DNA of 5,219 nt from assembly GCA_021443945.1 (NCBI GenBank), contig JABUSF010000006.1, positions 236,437 through 241,655 on the forward strand, in the 5' to 3' direction. How positions within the stretch are numbered: the first letter of the stretch is position 1; each line of letters opens with the position of its first letter. The position numbers and the translations under genes were made by a program. Origin of the DNA: Ileibacterium sp. (GTDB lineage Bacteria; Bacillota_I; Bacilli_A; Erysipelotrichales; Erysipelotrichaceae). Below the pieces are notes generated by a model. That model saw nothing but the letters and a program-made list of their open reading frames with translations. It had not been told where the DNA came from and did not search any database. Below, piece by piece: positions 1 through 5,072 of the stretch.

Positions 1-3000
1 CCAAGAATATGGGAACCATGACGGGGATCTACGGTGGGAAGATGACGGATTATCATTACACGTTTGTCCTTTATTCCGCCAGGCAGACTGGAGAAGAGAC
101 TCTGCCGGATCAGCCTGACGTGCCTGAAACCGATGAGAATGAAACGGTCAAAGACCCGAATGCTCCCAAAAACCCGGACAATACGGTCATTAACTTCTTT
201 AATTACCGGGTGAACAACGACTATCCAAATTCCCTGCAGGCTTCCTTGCAGTCCACAGAGGGAAATAAGAGCTGGAATGAGGACGTTCAGTACTCGACGG
301 CATTCCATGAAACGGGCATCAACAAAGGAAAAAACTTTAAGTTTGGCAAAACCAAAGAGGAAGGAAGAAATAAAACGACTCCCTGGTACAACGACTATGT
401 TGGAAATGGGGCCGATGCCCGATATGACGGAGATGGCCTGAAGAATTCAGTCGTCGAACGGCTTCTGGACTCTAATTACCAAGTTCCAGTGATTAAGCAG
501 GATATTATTGGCTATAACACGGACAAATCTCCAAAAGATGCCGTCCTTCATTATTTGTTCAGCCTGGAAAAAATCAAAAACCGAAGCCGGGAGGAGGCTG
601 ACCGATATTACTTTGATCACAAAAGTACGATCAGCAGCGAGCAAAGGGAAAAGTATGCAGCCTATGCGGTACCCGATACCAAGAATCTGCTGAATTTCAC
701 CAAGGATGGGTACTGGTTTTATGACAGTGCTGAAGAATTTGCGGAGCTGAATCAGGAAACAGGAGTCTTCACGAAGTATGATCCTGCGGTGGCTTATGAC
801 GATGGAGATGGAACAAATGTTGGCAAAGGCCAGTTTTTTCCCTTCAATACCTATGAGTATGCCCAGGACAAAAATTGTGTAGATGCAACACTGGATCATT
901 ATTTCGGCATGAGTTTAAGCACCACATTCATGCAGCGTTATAAAGGGTACAGCAGTGCAGACCGGGATAAACCGATTACCTTCGAATTCTCCGGAGATGA
1001 TGACGTTTGGATTTTCATTGACGGGGTTCTGGTTTCTGATATCTCCGGAATTCACCAGCGAGTCGGGGTGGAAATTGACTTTTCCACCGGGAAGATCACC
1101 CACCGTTACGGAAGCGGGCTTTCGAAAATCCGACCCACGGAGGATACCCTCTATTCCATGTTTAAAGCAGCTGGTATGGAAAAGAATGTGGAGTGGGATG
1201 AAGAGAATCCATCCACCTTCAAAAACAACACCCAGCATGAACTGAAGATGTTTTTTCTGGAGCGCGGAGGAAGTGCTTCCAACTTGAAGATCAAGTTTAA
1301 CCTGATTCCGGCGCATCCAAACTATCTGTACAAAACAGACCAGTATGGAAATCCGGTAAAAGATGCTGAGTTTCAAGTGCTGGACAGCAGTCTCAATGAG
1401 ATCAGCGGATACAAATCTGTCACCGACGAAAAAGGGCAGTTTATTTTTAAAGATCCCAAAACCAGTCTGGCCTTAACGATGGCAGACATGAAGGAAAAAT
1501 TTGGGGAGGTTTTTTACCTGAAGGAAACAGGAGCTCCTGCTGGATACCGTAAAATTCAGGCTCCGATGAAGCTGGAATTTAAAGACAACATTCTGATCAG
1601 CTCAGAGCCTTTCAAAACAGGTGTCTGGTCTCAGACAACGGCTTCGGTGACAGCAACATCTACCTTATATAAAGCCGGTTCAGATTACAGTTCTGCTCCA
1701 ATTTATGATAAGGGGACGAATCAAAAGGGAACTCTGTTTGCCATGGTTCTGGCAAAAGAGGACGCGGCCAATGGAGCCTTTGATCGCTGGACGCCAGTCA
1801 TTGGAAACGAGACGATTGGGTTTGAAACGTTCAAGCCGGAAAAAGGCAGCCCGTCCAATCTTTCCAAAGTGATTGAAGCGTACCAGAAAGCAGCCAAAGA
1901 TGAGCAGGCGGTGCAGATGTATGGAAAGCTGTCCTTTGAGGGGCTGCAGGACAATGCCCAGCTGACGCTGGAAAATCTGCCTGGCAGCATTACCGATTAC
2001 TACACGTATCGGGAACAGCATGTTCCTTCCGGAACAAATAAGACCGATTATGTGAACAGTTCAAAGTATCTGGTGGCCTATTACTTCACCACGGCAGACA
2101 GTCTTTCTGAAATGACAGAGGCCAATACCTTCCGGGTGGAGTCTCATGAAAAGCCGTTAACGACCACAAAAATCATCAATCCCTTTGATGTTCAGTGGGG
2201 AGTCAAGATTGAAGTGCCAAATGTGGTGAATCATTTGATTTTCCAGAAGGCGGACTTCAAAGGCTACAAAGTGGCCCAGCAAACGGCGTTTGCCCTTTAC
2301 GAAGTTCGGGAATCCGGATCTGATCTTGTGTATGTCACAACTTCAGGAAAGGAAGTTATCCTGGATCCGGATACGGATGGAGACAATGCAGGAACCATCA
2401 AAGCATATGATGGACAGAATAAGCAGAATTCCAACTGGACTTACAAAGTTCTGGATGATTATTCTCTGGATAATTCTGCAGTGGACTGCAAAAAAGGCGG
2501 ATGGCTGTCCGGCAATGCAGGTGTGATCGTCATCATGGAGAATGACAGGGAAGTGGGAAGAATTGTCCCAGCCAGAAATGGAGACACTTCCATTCATTCT
2601 CAGGGAACACCGCTGGTGGGAGCGACACATGTGGACTGCCAGGCGGTAAAAACCGGTGGAGTTGGCCACTTCAGCCATATCAAAAATGGAAACTACGTTC
2701 TTCGTGAGGTGAAAGCGCCGGAAGGATTTAAAATCAACGGAGCAGAAACGAAAGTGGCTGTCCGTGAGGATGGTGTCTTTGCCCATGCAGGCACCAAGGA
2801 CGATGGGGTGACGGTCTATAAAGGACCTGGTTATCTGGCTCACCCTATGCATCGTTTTGCTTCCACAGATGCTTTGGATGGAACACTGGCTTGGATTACG
2901 ACCGCCCTGCAGGTGGACAATTCCCCAGGCTTTAACGGACTGTCCAATCTGATTTACAGCCAGAATTACTCCAAAGTGACGGCTGAAACCAGTGTGGCGG

Positions 3001-4520
3001 ATCCAATAGGAGCCGGTTCTGTAAACGGACTGTCCAATGCGGATCAGGTTCTTGCAGCAGATGATCTGCTTCGAAACTATCTGACTTATCAAAGTGATCA
3101 CAAAACATCCGGCGGCTTGTTTGACTACGACTACAACAAGAAGACGGAACTGCTGCCCCAGGGTTCGAAAGCGGGACTGGATTCCATTGTTCTCGGCGTA
3201 AAAGAGGGATGGAGCAACTTGCGGATTTTCCAGGATGAACAGTTTTGGAACCGCTACAAAGCATCCGCTGGAAGTTCCATGAGCTATGAGTATCTTTCAA
3301 AGCTGGATTATATGCAGTCTTTGCTGGATCTGTCGCATCTGTTTTCCAAATCCACATTTGTGGAAGTGGCGGATAAAGTCACGGCTCAGATTACGGTGGT
3401 CAAAACGGATGAAAAAGAACAGCCGCTGGATCAGGCCAAGTTTGTTCTTGCTGCTCCTCAGTATGATGAAAATGACCAGCTCATTAAAAAATACTGGAGC
3501 CATGAGACAAATGGATTTACAGAGTATGACGCTGCCAATGGTTCTGTTTTTGAAAGCAAAACCAATGGGGAGAAAAAATCATTCTTTGCTTTGCCGGAAT
3601 TGGATGAAGGCATTTATGAGCTGGAAGAAATTGAAGCTCCAAACGGGTTTTTGAAAATAAAAGATCCGGTGGAGGTAAGGATTGCTCCAAACCGGGTTCC
3701 CAGAAACGGAAGCCCGGTGCTGGAGCTGCCCATGATCGTCAAACCTGTGGTCACCATTTCTCAAAACAATATCGATACCGAGGCATTGCTTCTGGACAAA
3801 GATACGCCAAAGCCCAACGATGTGTATTATGAGGCTGATGGAGCGACGTTCCAGTTTCTGTTTAAAATCGCCAACTGCCGTGAAGGTGTGGATATTGAAA
3901 TCACAAAAACAGACAAGGATAAAACCCCACTGGATGGAGCTTTGTTTGCATTGTATAAAGAAGATCCAAATGGGAAGCGCAGTTATTTCTGCAAAGGGGA
4001 CAACTACGACAGTCCGAATGTTTCCGCAGCAGAGCTGCTGTACCAGTGGAAGAACGATGTCAATGAAGCCGATTTGATGGATCAAAACATCAATCCTGAA
4101 AATCCGGCCATTCAAAATCTGCTTTTTACAGGCGGAACCTTCCGGATCAAGGGACTGCCAAAAGGTATTTATTTCCTTCGGGAAATAAAACCGCCCAAAG
4201 GATTCAATCCTCTGGCAAAAGACATACAGATCACTGTAGGCGAAACCGAAAAGGGAGAGCTTACCGTTCAAGTGGATAAAAGCACTGGATTTTTGGATCA
4301 GAGCGGGGAGAAGGGAGAAATCTTTAAAGACACCCTTTCCACCAACACGGTTCTGTATCGATTCCATGTGAAGAACACAAGCTTTAAGCTGCCGGAAACC
4401 GGCGGGGGCTATGGAAATCGGTATTATATTGTTCTTGGCTTGATGCATGCAGGAGCAGCAGCCGGATATAAGCTTCTGATCCGTAAAAAGGAACTGGAGG
4501 CATTGGAAGATTTCCATTAA
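1..4520 (+). CDS. Large sortase-anchored surface protein: fibro-slime domain plus Cna-B/SpaA-like modules, 5'-partial
   Basis: Exported, wall-anchored adhesin- or pilin-like protein; the ligand is unknown. The frame is open to the window edge (Lys-Asn precede the Met at nt 9), no ribosome binding site precedes that Met and no signal peptide follows it, so the start lies upstream. Numbering from that Met, 1503 residues are visible. Order: end of an upstream domain (1-30), acidic Pro-rich linker (31-57), strand-rich NFFNYRVNND to GINKG segment (58-115), fibro-slime domain (272-435), Cna-B module (438-530), linker (531-737), Cna-B-like module with insertion (740-920), unassigned block (921-1122), two Cna-B-like modules (1126-1228, 1294-1457), LPETG sorting signal (1461-1503). 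The architecture resembles 'SpaA isopeptide-forming pilin-related' proteins of gut Bacillota; that comparison is from memory. There is no internal stop or frameshift. The gene ends at TAA before an intrinsic terminator, so it is the last gene of its transcript. Confidence 0.93.
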   Translation, partial: KNMGTMTGIYGGKMTDYHYTFVLYSARQTGEETLPDQPDVPETDENETVKDPNAPKNPDNTVINFFNYRVNNDYPNSLQASLQSTEGNKSWNEDVQYSTAFHETGINKGKNFKFGKTKEEGRNKTTPWYNDYVGNGADARYDGDGLKNSVVERLLDSNYQVPVIKQDIIGYNTDKSPKDAVLHYLFSLEKIKNRSREEADRYYFDHKSTISSEQREKYAAYAVPDTKNLLNFTKDGYWFYDSAEEFAELNQETGVFTKYDPAVAYDDGDGTNVGKGQFFPFNTYEYAQDKNCVDATLDHYFGMSLSTTFMQRYKGYSSADRDKPITFEFSGDDDVWIFIDGVLVSDISGIHQRVGVEIDFSTGKITHRYGSGLSKIRPTEDTLYSMFKAAGMEKNVEWDEENPSTFKNNTQHELKMFFLERGGSASNLKIKFNLIPAHPNYLYKTDQYGNPVKDAEFQVLDSSLNEISGYKSVTDEKGQFIFKDPKTSLALTMADMKEKFGEVFYLKETGAPAGYRKIQAPMKLEFKDNILISSEPFKTGVWSQTTASVTATSTLYKAGSDYSSAPIYDKGTNQKGTLFAMVLAKEDAANGAFDRWTPVIGNETIGFETFKPEKGSPSNLSKVIEAYQKAAKDEQAVQMYGKLSFEGLQDNAQLTLENLPGSITDYYTYREQHVPSGTNKTDYVNSSKYLVAYYFTTADSLSEMTEANTFRVESHEKPLTTTKIINPFDVQWGVKIEVPNVVNHLIFQKADFKGYKVAQQTAFALYEVRESGSDLVYVTTSGKEVILDPDTDGDNAGTIKAYDGQNKQNSNWTYKVLDDYSLDNSAVDCKKGGWLSGNAGVIVIMENDREVGRIVPARNGDTSIHSQGTPLVGATHVDCQAVKTGGVGHFSHIKNGNYVLREVKAPEGFKINGAETKVAVREDGVFAHAGTKDDGVTVYKGPGYLAHPMHRFASTDALDGTLAWITTALQVDNSPGFNGLSNLIYSQNYSKVTAETSVADPIGAGSVNGLSNADQVLAADDLLRNYLTYQSDHKTSGGLFDYDYNKKTELLPQGSKAGLDSIVLGVKEGWSNLRIFQDEQFWNRYKASAGSSMSYEYLSKLDYMQSLLDLSHLFSKSTFVEVADKVTAQITVVKTDEKEQPLDQAKFVLAAPQYDENDQLIKKYWSHETNGFTEYDAANGSVFESKTNGEKKSFFALPELDEGIYELEEIEAPNGFLKIKDPVEVRIAPNRVPRNGSPVLELPMIVKPVVTISQNNIDTEALLLDKDTPKPNDVYYEADGATFQFLFKIANCREGVDIEITKTDKDKTPLDGALFALYKEDPNGKRSYFCKGDNYDSPNVSAAELLYQWKNDVNEADLMDQNINPENPAIQNLLFTGGTFRIKGLPKGIYFLREIKPPKGFNPLAKDIQITVGETEKGELTVQVDKSTGFLDQSGEKGEIFKDTLSTNTVLYRFHVKNTSFKLPETGGGYGNRYYIVLGLMHAGAAAGYKLLIRKKELEALEDFH
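822..1313 (+). other. Fibro-slime domain coding region (within the surface protein)
   Basis: Residues about 272-435 carry the hallmarks of the fibro-slime domain (named from fibrobacter and slime-mould proteins). These are an FFPFN-type entry, the HYFGMSLSTTFMQ strand, then ITFEFSGDDDVWIFIDG with the GDDDVW core at 329-334, a GIH turn, IDFSTGKI, and a closing HELKMFFLERGGSASNLKIKFNL segment. The aspartate cluster would be consistent with metal or carbohydrate binding, which is an inference. In Bacillota this domain is common in large secreted proteins that also carry Cna-B modules, matching what follows here. Confidence 0.88.
1320..1598 (+). other. Cna-B/SpaA-like module 1 coding region
   Basis: Residues about 438-530 show the standard pattern: a first strand YLYKTDQYGNPVKDAEFQV with the candidate isopeptide lysine K442, a VTDEKGQFIF turn, then FYLKETGAPAGY with the candidate catalytic glutamate E506. 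The closing strand KLEFKDN offers D526 or N527 as bond partner. This is the most canonical Cna-B module in the protein. The module sits directly after the fibro-slime domain and probably forms a rigid stalk unit cross-linked by a Lys-Asn/Asp isopeptide bond. Bond formation is inferred from the family. Confidence 0.8.
1599..2219 (+). other. Conserved-looking linker region between Cna-B modules 1 and 2
   Basis: Residues about 531-737 have no module I can name. They contain a GTLFAMVLAKED strand, a predicted helical stretch around SKVIEAYQKAAKDEQAV, the segment LENLPGSITDYYTY, and YLVAYYFTTADS, ending with VKIEVPNVVNH. From memory, similar text (LPG-x-I-x-x-YY, then an AYYFT strand and a PNV strand) recurs between fibro-slime and Cna-B modules in related surface proteins, so I take it as a folded domain of that family rather than a disordered linker. 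Confidence 0.45.
2226..2768 (+). other. Cna-B-like module 2 coding region, with a large internal insertion
   Basis: Residues about 740-920 begin with LIFQKADFKGYKVAQQTAFALYEV (candidate lysine K747) and finish with HIKNGNYVLREVKAPEGFKI (candidate glutamate E900). The Lys-to-Glu distance is about 153 residues against 64 in module 1, so roughly 90 extra residues are inserted. The insertion contains C827 and C877, both in a Val-Asp-Cys context. The two ends match the Cna-B pattern well; the interior does not, and could be a small domain grafted into a loop. Confidence 0.65.
2769..3374 (+). other. Region of the surface protein without a recognised domain
   Basis: Residues about 921-1122 run from VFAHAGTKDDGVTVYKGPGYL to the segment before TAQITVVKTD. 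I recognise no domain. Visible features are a likely helical part around ADQVLAADDLLRNYL, an aromatic/acidic stretch GGLFDYDYNKKTELL, a strand-like block SIVLGVKEGWSNLRIFQDEQFW, and a helical stretch YEYLSKLDYMQSLLDL. The pentapeptide NGLSN occurs twice, 30 residues apart. It is probably a folded, family-specific domain and a candidate ligand-binding part of the stalk. Confidence 0.5.
3384..3692 (+). other. Cna-B/SpaA-like module 3 coding region
   Basis: Residues about 1126-1228 start with ITVVKTDEKEQPLDQAKFVL (candidate lysine K1132) and contain SFFALPELDEGIYELEEIEAPNGF with candidate glutamate E1207, then the closing strand VEVRIAPN. The pattern, about 75 residues from Lys to Glu, is close to a canonical Cna-B fold. 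It follows the unassigned block directly and is separated from the last module by about 65 residues rich in beta-branched residues. Confidence 0.78.
3888..4379 (+). other. Cna-B/SpaA-like module 4 coding region, membrane-proximal
   Basis: Residues about 1294-1457 start with VDIEITKTDKDKTPLDGALFALYK (candidate lysine K1300) and include TFRIKGLPKGIYFLREIKPPKGF with candidate glutamate E1392, where AP is replaced by PP. A final strand, YRFHVKNT, offers N1456 as the isopeptide partner just before the sorting signal. A loop of about 45 residues (1322-1366, including C1328) separates the first strands from the rest. This is the base of the stalk next to the cell wall. Confidence 0.72.
4389..4517 (+). 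other. LPETG cell-wall sorting signal (sortase substrate)
   Basis: Residues 1461-1503 hold LPETG followed by a short Gly/Tyr stretch, a hydrophobic segment (about 1471-1491, YYIVLGLMHAGAAAGYKLLI) and a basic RKK stop at 1492-1494. This is the three-part signal by which sortase cuts between Thr and Gly and links the protein to peptidoglycan or to a pilus. Oddities: a His and a Lys interrupt the hydrophobic segment, and a nine-residue acidic tail (ELEALEDFH) follows the basic cluster, which usually lies at or near the end. Confidence 0.92.
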
Positions 4521-4546
4521 AACAACGAAATTCAAATATCCATTTT

Positions 4547-4572
4547 AAGGCTCGAGATCGGGCCTTTTTTTT
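4547..4572 (+). terminator. Intrinsic (Rho-independent) terminator of the surface-protein gene
   Basis: Stem AAGGCTC (4547-4553) pairs with GGGCCTT (4560-4566), seven pairs including one G-U, around a six-base loop GAGATC, and runs into eight consecutive T (4565-4572). It begins 26 nt after the stop codon. It should separate transcription of the surface protein from the following gene. On the minus strand no T-run follows the stem, so it acts in the plus direction only. Confidence 0.88.
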
Positions 4573-4612
4573 GTGCTGTACAGATGGTCAAAGCCTTAAA
4601 TCCAATCGGTTT

Positions 4613-4644
4613 CTTCAGAATGTTTTTCACCTGAAGCGGTGAAA
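4613..4644 (+). other. Two mutually exclusive small hairpins downstream of the terminator
   Basis: CTTCAG (4613-4618) pairs perfectly with CTGAAG (4631-4636). Alternatively TTTCACC (4625-4631) pairs perfectly with GGTGAAA (4638-4644) around a six-base loop. The two overlap and cannot form together. No T-run follows on either strand, so neither is a terminator. They lie upstream of the candidate promoter, so they may have no role in RNA at all. Confidence 0.35.
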
Positions 4645-4690
4645 GCAAAAAAGAAGACAGCGGATCATTCATCAGATTTCTGCTGGAAAA

Positions 4691-4708
4691 TGTAATTTAA
4701 AATTTACA
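4691..4708. promoter_or_regulatory. Imperfect 18-bp palindrome, operator-like
   Basis: TGTAATTTAAAATTTACA is symmetrical at seven of its nine base pairs, with outer arms TGTAA/TTACA. It is centred about 40 bp upstream of the candidate -35 box, roughly 73 bp before the predicted transcription start, a distance at which activators often bind. The surrounding DNA is very AT-rich, so a chance palindrome is possible. No regulator can be named. Confidence 0.3.
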
Positions 4709-4738
4709 TATTTCATAATAATAAATTGTTAAATGAAA

Positions 4739-4766
4739 TTGAAATGGGCAAAAAATATGGTAAATT
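4739..4766 (+). promoter_or_regulatory. Candidate sigma-A promoter with extended -10
   Basis: TTGAAA (4739-4744, five of six consensus bases) is followed after 16 bp by TAAATT (4761-4766, four of six) with a TG one base upstream (T4758, G4759), the extended -10 signature. AT-rich DNA precedes it. Transcription would start near 4773 and give the gene at 5073 a leader of about 300 nt. The inverted heptamers at 4710-4716 and 4733-4739 flank or overlap the -35 box and could be a control site. The AT-rich context makes the call uncertain. Confidence 0.42.
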
Positions 4767-4787
4767 TTGCGAAAATCTAAAAATTGA

Positions 4788-4863
4788 GCGATAGAAGGCA
4801 AAGATTTCACGAGCATTTGGCTGGCGCAATCTGTAATCTTACTACTGTTATTTTTATTATCGC
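4788..4863 (+). other. Possible nested stem-loop at the start of the leader
   Basis: GCGATA (4788-4793) is complementary to TATCGC (4858-4863). Within it AAGATT (4801-4806) is complementary to AATCTT (4835-4840), with a competing AATCT at 4828-4832. This suggests a closing stem around an inner arm, as in many structured leaders, but each helix is only six pairs and could be chance in AT-rich sequence. Confidence 0.28.
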
Positions 4864-4868
4864 CCTAA

Positions 4869-4899
4869 GACTATCTTCTCAGCCTCTGAAAGGATGGTC
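4869..4899 (+). other. Long RNA hairpin in the candidate leader
   Basis: GACTATCTT (4869-4877) pairs with AGGATGGTC (4891-4899), nine pairs including two G-U. After one C-A mismatch, TCAG (4879-4882) pairs with CTGA (4886-4889) around a three-base loop CCT. Thirteen pairs in 31 nt is a strong local structure. The two G-U pairs mean it is better as plus-strand RNA than as a DNA dyad. No T-run follows, so it is not a simple terminator. Confidence 0.5.
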
Positions 4900-4922
4900 C
4901 CAACGGAAATATGAAAATAACC

Positions 4923-4942
4923 GTCTTCATTAATAAGAAGGC
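4923..4942 (+). other. Small hairpin in the candidate leader
   Basis: GTCTTC (4923-4928) pairs with GAAGGC (4937-4942), six pairs including one G-U, around an eight-base AT loop. It overlaps the following palindrome by two bases. The GTCTTC sequence recurs at 5010-5015 in the next hairpin. Evidence is limited to complementarity. Confidence 0.3.
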
Positions 4943-4963
4943 AAATTTGCAGTGAGTTTGCAG
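4941..4963. repeat. Perfect palindrome GCAAATTTGC overlapping a TTTGCAG direct repeat
   Basis: GCAAATTTGC (4941-4950) is a perfect 10-bp palindrome. TTTGCAG occurs at 4946-4952 and again at 4957-4963, an 11-bp period that places both copies on the same DNA face. Such an arrangement is typical of protein-binding sites. No regulator can be assigned. Confidence 0.35.
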
Positions 4964-4964
4964 A

Positions 4965-4992
4965 TTTTAACTGAATGAAAGAAATAGATAAT
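4965..4992 (+). promoter_or_regulatory. Weak alternative promoter close to the downstream gene
   Basis: GATAAT (4987-4992) matches the -10 consensus at five of six bases, but the best -35 at proper spacing, TTTTAA (4965-4970, 16 bp away), matches only three of six. If used, transcription would start near 4999, placing the strong hairpin at 5003-5049 at the very 5' end of the mRNA. It is recorded as the alternative to the promoter at 4739-4766. Confidence 0.22.
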
Positions 4993-5002
4993 AAAGCAGA
5001 TT

Positions 5003-5049
5003 ATGAAATGTCTTCGGAAGACTGAATTGTCTGCCCGAAGACATTTCAT
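5003..5049 (+). promoter_or_regulatory. 15-bp perfect inverted repeat forming a long hairpin just upstream of the ribosome binding site
   Basis: ATGAAATGTCTTCGG (5003-5017) is the exact reverse complement of CCGAAGACATTTCAT (5035-5049). Inside, AGAC (5019-5022) pairs with GTCT (5029-5032) around loop TGAATT, giving 19 pairs with a small internal loop. It ends 12 nt before the AAGGAGGG site. No T-run follows on either strand, so it is not an ordinary terminator. A competing hairpin, GTCTT (5010-5014) with AAGAC (5018-5022), would use the same left-arm bases. Likely roles are a 5' mRNA stabiliser, a leader switch, or a protein-binding site. Confidence 0.65.
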
Positions 5050-5061
5050 TCCAAACATAGA

Positions 5062-5069
5062 AAGGAGGG
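5062..5069 (+). promoter_or_regulatory. Strong ribosome binding site that fixes the start at 5073
   Basis: AAGGAGGG matches the anti-Shine-Dalgarno sequence almost perfectly. The gap to the ATG at 5073 is short, three bases after the last G of the match and four after GGAGG. The next in-frame ATG, at 5091, is 21 bases away, too far, so 5073 is preferred. Confidence 0.85.
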
Positions 5070-5072
5070 TAT

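Larger units (their letters stand above)
4573..5060. other. Long structured AT-rich intergenic region without a protein gene
   Basis: No frame of useful length with a ribosome binding site is seen on either strand across this stretch of nearly 490 nt. From left to right it holds the 8-bp palindrome CTGTACAG (4576-4583), two competing hairpins (4613-4644), an AT-rich part with an imperfect palindrome (4691-4708), a candidate promoter (4739-4766), and a series of potential RNA hairpins up to the next ribosome binding site. The length and density of dyads suggest regulated transcription or a structured leader for the next gene. None of the RNA families I know was matched convincingly. Confidence 0.6.

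Noticed and set aside
9..11. ATG at nt 9 as the true start of the surface protein
   Set aside because: No ribosome binding site fits in the eight preceding bases, no signal peptide follows, and the text reads as the end of a folded domain, so the gene begins upstream.
2343..3101. Minus-strand 252-codon frame, and the similar 318-codon frame at 3579-4535
   Set aside because: Both are antisense to the long, domain-bearing surface protein and read as low-sense, Ile/Phe/Cys-rich text with no known motif. They are shadows of the plus-strand gene.
4733..4780. Tiny plus-strand frame MKLKWAKNMVNFAKI
   Set aside because: No ribosome binding site precedes it, and it overlaps the candidate promoter rather than following it.
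4788..4863. c-di-GMP-I (GEMM) riboswitch, prompted by GGCAAA near 4797 and GGCGCAA near 4823
   Set aside because: The order is faintly similar, but the GNRA loop, its receptor and the conserved GACGCAAAGCC-type core are missing. Only a covariance-model search could revive it.
4869..4899. T-box or attenuator terminator, prompted by GGATGGTCCC
   Set aside because: The T-box core AGGGTGGNACCGCG is not matched, and no terminator stem with a T-run follows before the ribosome binding site.
4894..4955. Two overlapping mini-frames, MVPTEI (4894-4914) and MKITVFINKKANLQ (4911-4955), as a leader-peptide pair
   Set aside because: The stop of the first overlaps the start of the second, which is suggestive, but only a weak AAAGG lies before the first and nothing suitable before the second, and there is no run of regulatory codons.
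4975..5025. Mini-frame MKEIDNKADYEMSSED running into the long hairpin
   Set aside because: No ribosome binding site; better explained as non-coding leader.
5003..5049. Inverted repeat as insertion-sequence end, CRISPR repeat or bidirectional terminator
   Set aside because: No transposase or second copy of the element in the window, no spaced repeat series, and no T-run on either side.
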